A DNA stretch of 64,000 nt from NCBI RefSeq assembly GCF_018860525.1, contig NZ_JAHKPM010000008.1, positions 124,001-188,000 of the forward strand, read 5' to 3'. The stretch is from Vibrio hepatarius (GTDB lineage Bacteria > Pseudomonadota > Gammaproteobacteria > Enterobacterales > Vibrionaceae). The first letter of the stretch is position 1. Each line of letters starts with the position of its first letter. The translations under genes were made by a program, and so were the position numbers. Under the pieces are notes generated by a model, which had not been told where the DNA came from, did not search any database, and was given only the letters and a program-made list of their open reading frames with translations. Positions 34,331-43,548 of the stretch are shown here, one piece after another.

Positions 34331-36280
34331 CTAACTGGCCGCGCGCTTTTTCCCGCTGTATTTAGCGCGCCCGCCACGCTTACGTTTAAATGCAGGCCGT
34401 TCCACTTTTGGCAGGTGTCGTAGCGATTCAGGCACAGGTTGTGATTTTATTTGTTGCATCAAACCATCAATTTGGCCTTGAAGCGCCGACATAAAGGGCT
34501 GATAAGCTTGATTTCTTTCTGCCATTCCCTGCAACTGATGCTCCCAGTGGGCGGTCATGTCAGGATAGGTTGATTCAGCAGGCAGAGCATGAACTAAGCC
34601 TCTTCCTGCGGGAGAGCTAACAATCGTTTTACCCTGCCTTTTTAACAATTGGCGTTTAAATAAAGTGTCTAGAATACCGGCTCGGGTCGCCTCTGTTCCT
34701 AGACCATCTGTCTCTCTTAGAATTTTCTTTAATTCTTTGTCAGCAACAAAACGGGCAATACCTGTCATCGCTTGCAGCAAACTGGCTTCGGTAAAATATT
34801 TGGGGGGCTCTGTTTTTCTATCTTTAATTTCACCTTCCCGGCAAGTTAATACGCTGCCTTGAGGCAGAGGCGGTACGGCGTCCACTCCTGTCTCTTGTTC
34901 ATCAATTTTACCCAACAGGGCTTTCCAACCGGCAGAGACAAGCTGGCGTCCCTTAGCAACAAAAGTGCCTCCCGCAATATCAAATACCAGTTTTGCTTCC
35001 GCATACACCGCCGCAGGATAGAACTGCATAAGATACTGGCGAGCAATTTGCTGATAAACCTTCATCTCGTTTGCAGATAACGCATTCACTGAGGCCTTTT
35101 TAGGCGTTGGGATAATCGCGTGGTGAGCATCCACTTTTTTATCATTCCAAGCTTTGGATTTAAGGCTTAAATTTGCTCCGGATACTGCACTAGTGAGATC
35201 CTTTGCATTCTGGCTAATCGCATCACACACACTGCTTGCCTCGGCATAATGCTCTACCGGTAAATAGCGGCTGTCAGAACGAGGATAAGTGATCAGTTTG
35301 TGTTTTTCATATAAAGCCTGACAAGTATCAAGCACTTGCTGCGCACTCAAGCCAAAACGTTTTGCAGCATCAATTTGCAAAGCAGACAAAGAATACGGTA
35401 AAGGTGGTGCTTGCTTGGTTTGCTTTTGTTCCGATTCAACCACTTTTGCGGTTTGGTTAATTATCCGGTGAGCGACATTCTCCACCAGCTTTCGATTAAG
35501 CACTCTGCCTTCTTCATCTTGCCAAGGAAGACAGGCTTCACTCGGTTTCCAACGTGCACGTATATCAAATTGACTCACACCATCTTGATAGGGGATCAGC
35601 GCGTGCAATGTGAAATAATCACGAGGTACAAAGTTTTCTATTTCTTCATCGCGACGCACGACAAGGCCAAGTACTGGGGTTTGAACTCGCCCAACCGAGA
35701 GAACTCCCTGATACCCAGCTTGCTGACCAAGCAAAGTATAAGCGCGAGACATATTCATACCATAAAGCCAATCTGCTCTTGAACGCGCCAATGCAGAGAC
35801 AGAAAGCGGAATAAACTCTTGATTACTTCGCATCTGATTCAGTGCACGCTTAACCGCAGGAAGGTTGAGATCACTAATTAAGAGGCGTTGCGCACTGGCC
35901 TGCTTAGCTTTAGTTACTTTGCAATAATCTAATACTTCATCAACCAGCAATTGGCCTTCGCGGTCAGGATCGCCTGCATGAATAATATTCGAAAAATCTT
36001 TTAGTAGTTTTTTAACAACGGTTAACTGTTTACTAGCCGATTTCCTAGGCCTAAGTTGCCACTGCTGCGGAACGATGGGCAGATCAGACATACTCCACTT
36101 TTTGTATCTGTCATCGTATGCATCAGGCTCAACCTGTTCAAGCAAATGTCCAATACACCAAGTCACCACATCGCCATTTCCACAGCGAATAAAGCCTTGA
36201 TCTTTTTTTTGCGGATTAGGAAGTGCCGCCGCAATTGCGCGGCCAAGGCTAGGTTTTTCAGCAATAAACAGACGCGACAT
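34331..36280 (-). CDS. topB: DNA topoisomerase III
   Basis: 649 residues, full length. The TOPRIM N-terminus [20 protein letters not shown] and [17 protein letters not shown] (metal-binding DxD) are followed by the type IA core with the catalytic Tyr in [14 protein letters not shown] (about 335). The C-terminus is basic ([20 protein letters not shown]), as in E. coli TopB. It relaxes negative supercoils and decatenates replicated DNA. Convergent with the SDR gene, upstream grxD on the same strand. Confidence 0.95.
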   Translation of the reverse strand: MSRLFIAEKPSLGRAIAAALPNPQKKDQGFIRCGNGDVVTWCIGHLLEQVEPDAYDDRYKKWSMSDLPIVPQQWQLRPRKSASKQLTVVKKLLKDFSNIIHAGDPDREGQLLVDEVLDYCKVTKAKQASAQRLLISDLNLPAVKRALNQMRSNQEFIPLSVSALARSRADWLYGMNMSRAYTLLGQQAGYQGVLSVGRVQTPVLGLVVRRDEEIENFVPRDYFTLHALIPYQDGVSQFDIRARWKPSEACLPWQDEEGRVLNRKLVENVAHRIINQTAKVVESEQKQTKQAPPLPYSLSALQIDAAKRFGLSAQQVLDTCQALYEKHKLITYPRSDSRYLPVEHYAEASSVCDAISQNAKDLTSAVSGANLSLKSKAWNDKKVDAHHAIIPTPKKASVNALSANEMKVYQQIARQYLMQFYPAAVYAEAKLVFDIAGGTFVAKGRQLVSAGWKALLGKIDEQETGVDAVPPLPQGSVLTCREGEIKDRKTEPPKYFTEASLLQAMTGIARFVADKELKKILRETDGLGTEATRAGILDTLFKRQLLKRQGKTIVSSPAGRGLVHALPAESTYPDMTAHWEHQLQGMAERNQAYQPFMSALQGQIDGLMQQIKSQPVPESLRHLPKVERPAFKRKRGGRAKYSGKKRAAS

Positions 36281-36305
36281 AGTAATAATCCGCCAGATAA
36301 AATAA

Positions 36306-36329
36306 GGGCTACATTATCGAATGTAGCCC
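36306..36329 (-). terminator. grxD terminator
   Basis: Perfect 10-bp stem GGGCTACATT / AATGTAGCCC around ATCG, followed on the minus strand by TTATTTTA. Lies between grxD and topB. Confidence 0.8.
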
Positions 36330-36370
36330 CTAAAAATCAAGAAAAACTGTAAATTTAAACAGTGGTTCTT

Positions 36371-36706
36371 TTATTCTTCTTCACCAGAACCCGCTCGCTC
36401 AGCCGCTTCTTTGACCAATGGCTGCAACTCACCTTTTTGGTACATCTCAATAATGATGTCACAACCGCCAATTAGCTCACCTTCTACCCATAGTTGCGGG
36501 AAAGTTGGCCACTGCGCATAAGTAGGCAGCTCTGCTCGAATATCTGGATTTTGTAGAATATCCACATAAGCAAATTTCTCACCACAAGCCATTAGGGCTT
36601 GCGACGCTTGTGATGAAAAGCCACAGCTTGGTAGCTTTGGAGAACCTTTCATGTACAACAGGATAGTGTTCTCTTCAATTTGCTGCTTAATTTTATCGAT
36701 GGTTTC
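36371..36706 (-). CDS. grxD: Grx4-family monothiol glutaredoxin
   Basis: The frame reaches 36748, but GAGGAAGTA lies just before the ATG at 36706 (METIDKIKQQ), giving 111 residues as in other GrxD. The monothiol active site is SCGFSSQA (CGFS), with KGSP, WPTFPQLWVEGELIGGCDII forming the glutathione site. It binds a 2Fe-2S cluster with glutathione and takes part in Fe-S delivery and iron sensing. It is divergent from sodB, and both respond to iron in other species, a sensible pairing. Confidence 0.95.
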   Translation of the reverse strand, partial: ETIDKIKQQIEENTILLYMKGSPKLPSCGFSSQASQALMACGEKFAYVDILQNPDIRAELPTYAQWPTFPQLWVEGELIGGCDIIIEMYQKGELQPLVKEAAERAGSGEEE

Positions 36707-36887
36707 CATTACTTCCTCTTTATATGGCGTTACCGAAATTACTGACACATTTTAAACCATTGTCAGAGAATAAAAAGCCTATAATATCTGTGGCTTTAGA
36801 TCACAAAGAAATTTCATATACAATTTAACTGCGATGCTTTTAATAAAGTAAAAACTTGCTAAACTATAGCGCAGTTACCAAAACGAC

Positions 36888-36910
36888 ATGTCATGCCAAA
36901 GGCACGACAT
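36888..36910. promoter_or_regulatory. Hairpin between grxD and sodB
   Basis: ATGTCATGCC pairs with GGCACGACAT with one mismatch around AAA, 67 bases before the sodB start. It may be a leader stem in the sodB mRNA. The sodB leader is a target of RyhB-type sRNA in E. coli; I can not test whether that applies here. Confidence 0.4.
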
Positions 36911-36977
36911 GATAATAAATTACACTGGAAGCAATTGAGAGACCTAGCCTCTCTCACATTCAATGGAGAATCGAGCA

Positions 36978-37562
36978 ATGGCATTTGAATTACCAGCTCT
37001 TCCTTACGCAAAAGACGCATTAGCACCACATATCTCAGCTGAAACTTTAGATTTCCACCATGGTAAGCACCACAACACTTATGTTGTAAAGCTTAACGGC
37101 CTTATTCCTGGCACTGAGTTTGAAGGCAAAACACTCGAAGAAATCATTAAGACTTCAACTGGTGGTGTATTCAATAATGCAGCTCAAATTTGGAACCACA
37201 CTTTCTACTGGCACTGTCTAGCGCCAAACGCTGGTGGTGAACCTACAGGTGCGGTGGCAGATGCAATCAATAAAGCATTTGGCTCTTTCGCCGACTTTAA
37301 AGCTAAATTCACAGACTCTGCTATCAACAACTTTGGCTCTTCTTGGACTTGGCTTGTTAAAAAAGCTGACGGCTCTCTAGAGATCGTTAACACGTCTAAC
37401 GCAGCAACACCTCTTACTGAAGCCGGCACAACGCCACTTCTAACGGTAGATTTGTGGGAGCACGCATACTACATTGATTACCGTAATGTGCGTCCAGATT
37501 ATATGAACGGTTTCTGGGCTCTAGTTAATTGGGACTTCGTTGCAGAAAATCTAGCGAAATAA
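36978..37562 (+). CDS. sodB: Superoxide dismutase [Fe]
   Basis: The frame opens at 36963, but GGAG lies before the ATG at 36978, giving the typical 194 residues. Metal ligands: HGKHHNTYV (His27 region), NHTFYWHCL (His74 region), VDLWEHAYYIDY (Asp and His near 157-161). FNNAAQIWNHTFYW and NFGSSWTWL favour the Fe form. It converts superoxide to peroxide and oxygen in the cytoplasm. GGAGAATCGAG is a strong ribosome site. Confidence 0.96.
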   Translation: MAFELPALPYAKDALAPHISAETLDFHHGKHHNTYVVKLNGLIPGTEFEGKTLEEIIKTSTGGVFNNAAQIWNHTFYWHCLAPNAGGEPTGAVADAINKAFGSFADFKAKFTDSAINNFGSSWTWLVKKADGSLEIVNTSNAATPLTEAGTTPLLTVDLWEHAYYIDYRNVRPDYMNGFWALVNWDFVAENLAK

Positions 37563-37594
37563 CCCATAAATAAAGCAGACTCTTTTGTCGCTTA

Positions 37595-37618
37595 AAAAGC
37601 CAGCACATGCTGGCTTTT
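37595..37618 (+). terminator. sodB terminator
   Basis: AAAAGCCAGC / GCTGGCTTTT stem with ACAT loop, followed by a T-run, 33 bases after the stop. Confidence 0.85.
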
Positions 37619-37690
37619 TTCTTTTCTAGTCAATCATTTCTCTAAAGTTTACCTTCGCAATGCCGCTAAATAACCATCAAGCGAGGTGAC

Positions 37691-38200
37691 ATGCAAACTC
37701 AGATTCATACTTTAGATAAAGCAAGCATAATTAATGAACTTCAATTCGGTAATGGTATTAACCATGCTGTTCATGAAGGGCGTCGTGCTGACTTTGCTTT
37801 GATAATATCGATGTTTTCTGAAGACGTTAGAGATAATACACCTATTGATAAAATGACTGAGACAGAAACAACGGAAGAAGCTTTAAGACGTCGTTTTGAA
37901 TTGCCGCAGCCTCAACGACTAAGATCTGATCAAGAGTCTTATCCAGTTGCAGCGTTACAAGCTGAACTATTCCATGCTTCAGGGCTTCCTAGCACCAAAC
38001 TCAGCCATTATATAAAACCTGATGCACTAACTTACTTGCCTGAAGATACTTTTAATCTTCCCGAGGATGTCTACCACAACCTATCTGGGCATCAGCGGCG
38101 TCAACTTGGCGAAACCGAAAACAAATCTCTCATGCCAATCGACCTCTACAACCAGTTGGTCGCAGCTCAAAGAAGCTTCCAAATTCAAACACAAGTTTAA
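37691..38200 (+). CDS. Unknown 169-aa protein, probably Vibrio-specific
   Basis: I do not recognise a family. It has no signal peptide or membrane segment. The N-terminus (IINELQFGNGINHAVHEGRR) and the central RRRFELPQPQRLRSDQESYP are followed by a C-terminal region (LPEDVYHNLSGHQRRQLGE). GCGAGGTGAC is a clear ribosome site before the ATG. It lies just downstream of sodB, behind the sodB terminator. The VVYHNLSGHQRR-like stretch and even charge suggest a folded cytoplasmic protein. Function unknown. Confidence 0.6.
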   Translation: MQTQIHTLDKASIINELQFGNGINHAVHEGRRADFALIISMFSEDVRDNTPIDKMTETETTEEALRRRFELPQPQRLRSDQESYPVAALQAELFHASGLPSTKLSHYIKPDALTYLPEDTFNLPEDVYHNLSGHQRRQLGETENKSLMPIDLYNQLVAAQRSFQIQTQV

Positions 38201-38397
38201 AGATCTATTCAGATCACATTAACTTTTACCCCATTCACTTAATACTCAACAAGTTGCTTACAAGTGTGAATGAGTGCAAATTATTTACTCCAGACCAAAG
38301 ATATACACAAGTTATTTGAGCTTATTCACACCAAATACACAATTAATCTACCATGATATGTGGACAAACTTTAATGCCCCAAATGGAGGCGCCGTGT

Positions 38398-39060
38398 ATG
38401 GATATAAAAAGTGCTGTAATATTAATAACTTCTGCAGGTTCTCAACTTGGCAGCACATTAGCCATGCACTTTGCGTCTTTTGATGGCATTGTCATTATTT
38501 GTGATACAAACGCAAAGCAATTAAACGATACTTTTACAAGATGCAAAAAAATCTCATCGAATATTTATCAGCATGCAATGAATGATCATTCGTTAGGTAG
38601 CATTAACTCACTATTTGAATTTATTGAACAATCAGTCCACCAATCACCTGATGTACTTATCAATGCGATCACAAGTCAAACCATGCCAAAATTCTTTGAC
38701 GAGCGAGCGAGTGATATATTTACGCAGCATTTATCTCTGATGGCAGCAACGTTGTTTACCTTTGGTCAAGCGACTGCCGAAAAGATGCGCCAAGACAAAA
38801 AAAATGGTGTGATTGTTAATGTCATTGCCCACGCTGATTACAGCGATATGTCTGGTTTTGAAAACGCAACTTCAATGGTTGCTGGGTTTACCCAAAGCTG
38901 GGCAAAAGAGCTAAACCCATTCAATATTCGAGTCGGGGGGGTCGTGCCTTGCTACGAACAAAGCAATATTCATTGGGCTAAAATTAGAGAAGATTTAATT
39001 CGAAACACCGAGTACATAGTTTCCAATGATTATTTTAGCGGCCGCGTGATGGCAGCTTAG
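38398..39060 (+). CDS. Degenerate SDR-fold protein lacking the catalytic Tyr/Lys
   Basis: The frame opens at 38353, but GGAGG sits just before the ATG at 38398, giving 220 residues. The fold is SDR-like: VILITSAGSQLGSTLAMHF at the N-terminus (cofactor loop TSAGSQLG replaces TGxxxGxG) and VIVNVIAHADYSD in the middle. Where active SDRs have Y-x3-K, this protein has GFENATSMVAG: Tyr becomes Phe and Lys becomes Thr. It therefore probably lacks reductase activity, and the role may be structural or regulatory. A complete SDR exists at 33642. This divergence is easy to check by alignment. Confidence 0.72.
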   Translation: MDIKSAVILITSAGSQLGSTLAMHFASFDGIVIICDTNAKQLNDTFTRCKKISSNIYQHAMNDHSLGSINSLFEFIEQSVHQSPDVLINAITSQTMPKFFDERASDIFTQHLSLMAATLFTFGQATAEKMRQDKKNGVIVNVIAHADYSDMSGFENATSMVAGFTQSWAKELNPFNIRVGGVVPCYEQSNIHWAKIREDLIRNTEYIVSNDYFSGRVMAA

Positions 39061-39092
39061 AAACAATAAGCTATCATCATGCTCATTTATCT

Positions 39093-39545
39093 CTAAAGTG
39101 TTCTAAGCAGTTTATCTGAAGCTTGTTCGATTAACTCAACGACGAGTTCAAACCCGTTGTCACCGCCATAATATGGATCGGGAATTTCCTCTTGCTCGCT
39201 CTCTGCGTAGCTAAGAAATAGCTTCAACTTATTCTGATACTGTAACGGGCATTGCGCCTTAAGATCAGCTAGGTTATCTCTGTCAGCAGCCAAAATCAGA
39301 TCAAAATAGGCAAAGTCTTGCTCAACCACTTTACGCGAGCGGATCCCTTTAAATGAGTATCCTCGTCGCTCTGCCGTTTCTTTAGCACGAGAGTCTGGTA
39401 AATTACCTTGGTGATAACCTATGGTTCCGGCCGAGTCGACCTCAATTTCAACGCCCATTTGTTCAGCCTTAGCACGAAGAACTGCTTCACCCGTTGGTGA
39501 ACGACAGATATTGCCCATGCATACCACTAATAGTTTCTTGGCCAT
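39093..39545 (-). CDS. Low-molecular-weight protein tyrosine phosphatase
   Basis: The frame reaches 39608, but the family start MAKKLLVVCMGNICRSP is at 39545, after AAGGGAAAG, giving 150 residues. The active-site P-loop CMGNICRSP (C-x5-R-S) and the acid loop DPYYGG are intact. It removes phosphate from tyrosine; in bacteria relatives often counter tyrosine kinases of capsule export, but no kinase is near here. Starts 92 bases from cobO on the opposite strand. Confidence 0.9.
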   Translation of the reverse strand: MAKKLLVVCMGNICRSPTGEAVLRAKAEQMGVEIEVDSAGTIGYHQGNLPDSRAKETAERRGYSFKGIRSRKVVEQDFAYFDLILAADRDNLADLKAQCPLQYQNKLKLFLSYAESEQEEIPDPYYGGDNGFELVVELIEQASDKLLRTL

Positions 39546-39636
39546 ATTTTTCTTTCCCTTAAAAAACCATGGTTTTTTGCAGCACTGCAGATGCGTTATC
39601 ATAGCCACAGTTTTCTGAAATTAAAAAGGATTTCCT

Positions 39637-40242
39637 GTGACATCTGAAAGTCATAAACAAGATCGCCACCAGGCAAGACAACAAAAAGTCAAACAACAAG
39701 TCGATGCTAGAGTCGCTGCGGCTCAAGATGAAAAAGGCCTGTTGCTGATTATTACGGGTAATGGCAAAGGCAAGTCCACTTCCGGTTTTGGTACCATCGC
39801 TCGCGCAGTAGGTCATGGCTTAACCTGCTCAGTGGCTCAATTTATCAAAGGGACTTGGGATAACGGTGAACGCAATTTACTAGAAAAGCTGGGCGTTGAA
39901 TTTCAGGTTATGGCGACAGGGTTTACATGGGAAACGCAAGATAAATCCCTAGATACTGCAGCGGCGCAGAAAGTTTGGCAAGAGTGCAAGCGTATGCTGA
40001 GTGATACCTCTATCGATGTCATTTTATTTGATGAGCTCACTTACATGGTCAGCTATGGTTATATCGACTTAGAAGAGGTTGTTGACGCACTAAATAATAG
40101 GCCACCAATGCAGTCTGTTATCATTACTGGCCGTGGGGCTCATCGAACCCTGATTGAAATGGCCGATACAGTCTCTGAAGTCAAGAATGTAAAGCATGCT
40201 TTTGATTCTGGTATCAAAGCGCTAAAAGGCGTGGATTGGTAG
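39637..40242 (+). CDS. cobO: Cob(I)yrinic acid a,c-diamide adenosyltransferase
   Basis: 201 residues from a GTG start (39637); AAAGGA precedes it, and no ATG is upstream in frame. The P-loop LLIITGNGKGKSTSGFG (about 44-60), VAQFIKGTWDNGE and VILFDELTYMV match the CobA/CobO/BtuR family. It transfers the adenosyl group of ATP to corrinoids in cobalamin synthesis or salvage. It ends with a basic/hydrophobic tail (GIKALKGVDW). Neighbour LMW phosphatase is divergent. E. coli calls this gene btuR. Confidence 0.92.
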   Translation: MTSESHKQDRHQARQQKVKQQVDARVAAAQDEKGLLLIITGNGKGKSTSGFGTIARAVGHGLTCSVAQFIKGTWDNGERNLLEKLGVEFQVMATGFTWETQDKSLDTAAAQKVWQECKRMLSDTSIDVILFDELTYMVSYGYIDLEEVVDALNNRPPMQSVIITGRGAHRTLIEMADTVSEVKNVKHAFDSGIKALKGVDW

Positions 40243-40265
40243 CCGCTCATAAAAAAAGCTATTAA

Positions 40266-40288
40266 AAAGCGCACTCTGGGTGCGCTTT
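40266..40288 (+). terminator. cobO terminator
   Basis: AAAGCGCAC / GTGCGCTTT perfect 9-bp stem with a 5-base loop, 24 bases after the stop and between convergent cobO and asmA-like gene. Confidence 0.7.
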
Positions 40289-40311
40289 AGTCATTTTATG
40301 TTGTGATGTAA

Positions 40312-42468
40312 CTAATTAAATAGACCTTTAATCAAACTATTAACCGCATCCTTGGTCTTTTGATCTTTTATCTTGTCGCCCAATTTTTCATCTAACTTTT
40401 TCAGGCCACGATCAACTTCTTTCTCCACTTTCTGTTTCAATACATCATCAAAGACCAACTTGAATTTAGGCTTAGCCCAAGAGCCAGATATATTGATTGG
40501 AATGGTTACATCTTTCAGCTCATCAATATTTTTCCCGCCTTGGCCTTCTAATGAGCCAACAATCGAAGTACTAACGGTAAAATCAACTGTTTGAGCAATA
40601 TAATTAGCCTTGCCCTTGCCCAGAATACGCAGCAGCGGTGACTGCATAGATAAATCATCCGTCGACACCACACCTTTGTTAAGTTTCAACGTTGCTTTCA
40701 TGGCGCTAAAGTCTGTTTTTTCGGCTTGATTAGAAGACTCTACTTTTTGGCCTTTAAACTTGGCGTAGTTTTCGCGGATCAATTGGGCGACGTTAATACC
40801 ATTGACTGCACCATCGGTAAAATTAATTACCACAGTACCAACTAGGTTCTTTTGAATACCGGTTGGCGTTAGACTGCGGCCTTTAACATCAACATCAATA
40901 TTACCCGTGCCTTCCAACTTATCATTATTGGCAACATCAGAGAGCAATGGTTGAACCTGAACGCCCTTAATGCGTTTTTTAACGGTGTAACTCGCTGGAC
41001 TCTTTCTCGCATCAAGTTTTGCAGAAGCGGTAATCGAACCTTGATACAAGTTAGACGAGAAAGAAGTCAGTTCTGCAACGCCACGATTAACTAAGAAACG
41101 GGTTTTGACATTTTCCATCCTAGCGTTGCTGGCCTTAAACTTATCGATAGTGATATCCCCTTTAACATCCAAAGTTTTGAGCGCGGATAAATCAGGTTCA
41201 ACCTCTTTTTGCTGCACTACCTTGCCAGACTCCTTTTGGCTTGATGTTTCGGATTGATTAGGTTTTTGAGTTGTTGCCTCGCCAGAATTAGCAGCATTGA
41301 GACCTAAAAATTCGTCCAAGTCTATGTCCGGGCTGTGCAGTGAAAAGCGAACTTTGGCAATATCACCTAAAGTCACGTTTGCTTTACCATCAAATGCTAG
41401 GGCGTTAGCCGTTAACTTCTCTAAAACGAAACTTAAGTGACTGTGTGTTAAATCAAATGATAAATCCGAGGCCATATCCACTTTCATAGGAGATTGCGGC
41501 AGAGCTTTACCTTTAAACGTAGCATCAAGGGTTAACTTATCCATCGTGACTTTTGAGATGGCTTTATCAATTGTTAAACTGCCACCGCCTTTCATATCGA
41601 TGTCTAGGTCTGCAGCACGGCCAACAAGATGATAGGTCAGTGCATTCACTGTATCAAAGTCGAACGTCTCTAAGCCCAATTTAATCGAATCAAATTGATT
41701 AGCAGGATCGCTAAAACCAGCATTCAGTTCGATGTTACGCAAAGAATAATCGCTAAAACCTTTGGCAAGCTTAAATTCAGCGCTTCCTTGAGCGTTAAAC
41801 TTCTGCTGATTGTTTTCACCTTTAACGGAAAACTCAGCCTTTGTCCACGTATCAACGGCAAACTCTGACAAGTTCAGAGAAACGTCATAAAGCTTGGTGT
41901 ATGAGCCAGCTTGTTTATCCTGAATCTCAATAGCGGCGTTTGATACAGTCACCCCTGCAAGATTAATTGCCCAATCTGACGCAGGTTTTTCAGAAGATCC
42001 AGTTGGTGAAGACTCTACTGTAGAGTCATTGGCAGCAGAGTCTAGTGATGGTTGCTCACTTGGGTCAGTCTGCGCTTTGGTTAAAACGTCAATGTTCTTA
42101 CGACCATCTTTAAGAGTTTCAAGATAAAACTCAGCGCCATCAAGAGTGATATTCCCGATTTCTAACTGCTGACTAAATAGAGGCGAAACTGATACATCAA
42201 TACCAACCGTATCAACCTTAAATAAGTTCGGCTTAGAAAAACCTTGCGGATTTCGCAGCTCAGTCTTCCCTAACTCAAAACCAAGCGATGGAAAAAACTT
42301 CCAACTGATATCACCTTCGATAACCAACTCTAAGCCAGTTTGTTTCTCAGTTTGCTCTACGATAAGAGGTTTAAACTGGTTTGGATTGACGAACAGTATC
42401 AGTGCCACAATCCCACCAAGTAGTACGATGATAGGAATGGCAATCAATAGGAACAGTTTCTTCATCAA
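40312..42468 (-). CDS. AsmA-family outer-membrane-biogenesis protein
   Basis: 718 residues. A single N-terminal membrane helix (KKLFLLIAIPIIVLLGGIVALILFV region) is followed by the AsmA N-domain PNQFKPLIVEQTEKQTGLE and repeating beta strands. A Ser/Thr/Glu-rich linker (about 390-425, TTQKPNQSETSSQKESGK) precedes the C-terminal AsmA domain with GVNGINVAQLIRENYAKFKG-like signature (INVAQLIRENYAKFKG). The C-terminus (VEKEVDRGLKKLDEKLGDK) is coiled. AsmA-like proteins belong to the bridge-type lipid transport superfamily between the membranes; the precise paralogue (AsmA vs YhjG/YicH types) is not resolved here. Confidence 0.88.
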   Translation of the reverse strand: MMKKLFLLIAIPIIVLLGGIVALILFVNPNQFKPLIVEQTEKQTGLELVIEGDISWKFFPSLGFELGKTELRNPQGFSKPNLFKVDTVGIDVSVSPLFSQQLEIGNITLDGAEFYLETLKDGRKNIDVLTKAQTDPSEQPSLDSAANDSTVESSPTGSSEKPASDWAINLAGVTVSNAAIEIQDKQAGSYTKLYDVSLNLSEFAVDTWTKAEFSVKGENNQQKFNAQGSAEFKLAKGFSDYSLRNIELNAGFSDPANQFDSIKLGLETFDFDTVNALTYHLVGRAADLDIDMKGGGSLTIDKAISKVTMDKLTLDATFKGKALPQSPMKVDMASDLSFDLTHSHLSFVLEKLTANALAFDGKANVTLGDIAKVRFSLHSPDIDLDEFLGLNAANSGEATTQKPNQSETSSQKESGKVVQQKEVEPDLSALKTLDVKGDITIDKFKASNARMENVKTRFLVNRGVAELTSFSSNLYQGSITASAKLDARKSPASYTVKKRIKGVQVQPLLSDVANNDKLEGTGNIDVDVKGRSLTPTGIQKNLVGTVVINFTDGAVNGINVAQLIRENYAKFKGQKVESSNQAEKTDFSAMKATLKLNKGVVSTDDLSMQSPLLRILGKGKANYIAQTVDFTVSTSIVGSLEGQGGKNIDELKDVTIPINISGSWAKPKFKLVFDDVLKQKVEKEVDRGLKKLDEKLGDKIKDQKTKDAVNSLIKGLFN

Positions 42469-42557
42469 AATTATCCTTGCGATTCAGGGTTGTCATACAT
42501 CTAGCCATCTCAGCCAATGAGTCGTTTGGGCTATTAGGCTTATTACATGTAAAAAGA

Positions 42558-42580
42558 AAGTGGCACCTAAGGTGCCACTT
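42558..42580 (-). terminator. udk terminator
   Basis: Perfect 10-bp stem AAGTGGCACC / GGTGCCACTT with loop TAA. The minus strand continues TCTTTTTAC, a T-run. Lies between udk and the AsmA gene. Confidence 0.82.
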
Positions 42581-42618
42581 CTTGCGAAAAAAATAAAGCG
42601 CTTGAATAGGATAAAGGC

Positions 42619-43260
42619 TTAAGCTTTCAAAAGTTTTGCAATATGCGCTTTTAAAACATCAATCGCTATGCGGTTTTTACCACCACGAGGCACGATAATA
42701 TCCGCGTGCTGCTTAGATGGTTCAATAAATTGCATGAACATCGGGCGCACAGTTTCTTGATATTGTTTCAGTACTGATTCCATTGTACGGCCACGATCTT
42801 CAACATCACGTCTCACTCGGCGTAATAGACAAATATCTAATGGTGTATCCATAAACACAGTGGCGTGCATCAGTTCACGCAGACGAGGATCGGTTAAAAG
42901 TAGAATACCTTCCAAAATAATCACCTTTTTCGGAGTCATTAGAGTGGTATTTTCAGTACGAGTATGGTCAGAATAGCTATACTCAGGCACCTCAACAGAA
43001 TCACCTCTTGTAAGAGTTTTTAAATGCTCACAAAGTAAATCATGGTCAAGTGCGTTCGGGTGGTCATAGTTAGTTTTGACACGCTCTTCCATGCTCAGAT
43101 GGTCTTGATCGTTATAGTAGCAATCTTCCGTAATTACACCAATTTGATGATCGCCCACTTTCTCACGAAGCTCATTATAGATAGTACTGGCGATTAAACT
43201 TTTTCCAGAAGCCGATGCGCCAGCAATACCGACGATGACGCATTGATTATTATCAGACAT
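42619..43260 (-). CDS. udk: Uridine kinase
   Basis: 213 residues. Walker [16 protein letters not shown] (about 11-25), [25 protein letters not shown] and [14 protein letters not shown] are Udk signatures. It phosphorylates uridine and cytidine in pyrimidine salvage. It complements udp at 49229 and NupC at 2889. Upstream is apbC on the same strand, separated by a 288-base gap with no gene. Confidence 0.96.
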   Translation of the reverse strand: MSDNNQCVIVGIAGASASGKSLIASTIYNELREKVGDHQIGVITEDCYYNDQDHLSMEERVKTNYDHPNALDHDLLCEHLKTLTRGDSVEVPEYSYSDHTRTENTTLMTPKKVIILEGILLLTDPRLRELMHATVFMDTPLDICLLRRVRRDVEDRGRTMESVLKQYQETVRPMFMQFIEPSKQHADIIVPRGGKNRIAIDVLKAHIAKLLKA

Positions 43261-43548
43261 TATTCTTGCACCCGATGAATTGAATTGGTGTCATGTTCTA
43301 ATACTAGCATCGAGCAAATATTGCCCATGTAGTATTAGTGTGTAATATATAAACCGCACGATTATAGGGAGTTCGCTCTAGACATGCTAGTGAGGATTTC
43401 ACCCAAATCGCTAAATAGGATCAATAACGGTAACGCAAACGATTACCGCATCGATACCAAATTGAGCAATATTATAACAGTAATGGCTCTGTTGGACGAA
43501 AGGCCTTTCGACCAGCTGAAAATAACTTAAAAGACCAACCGCTTGTGA

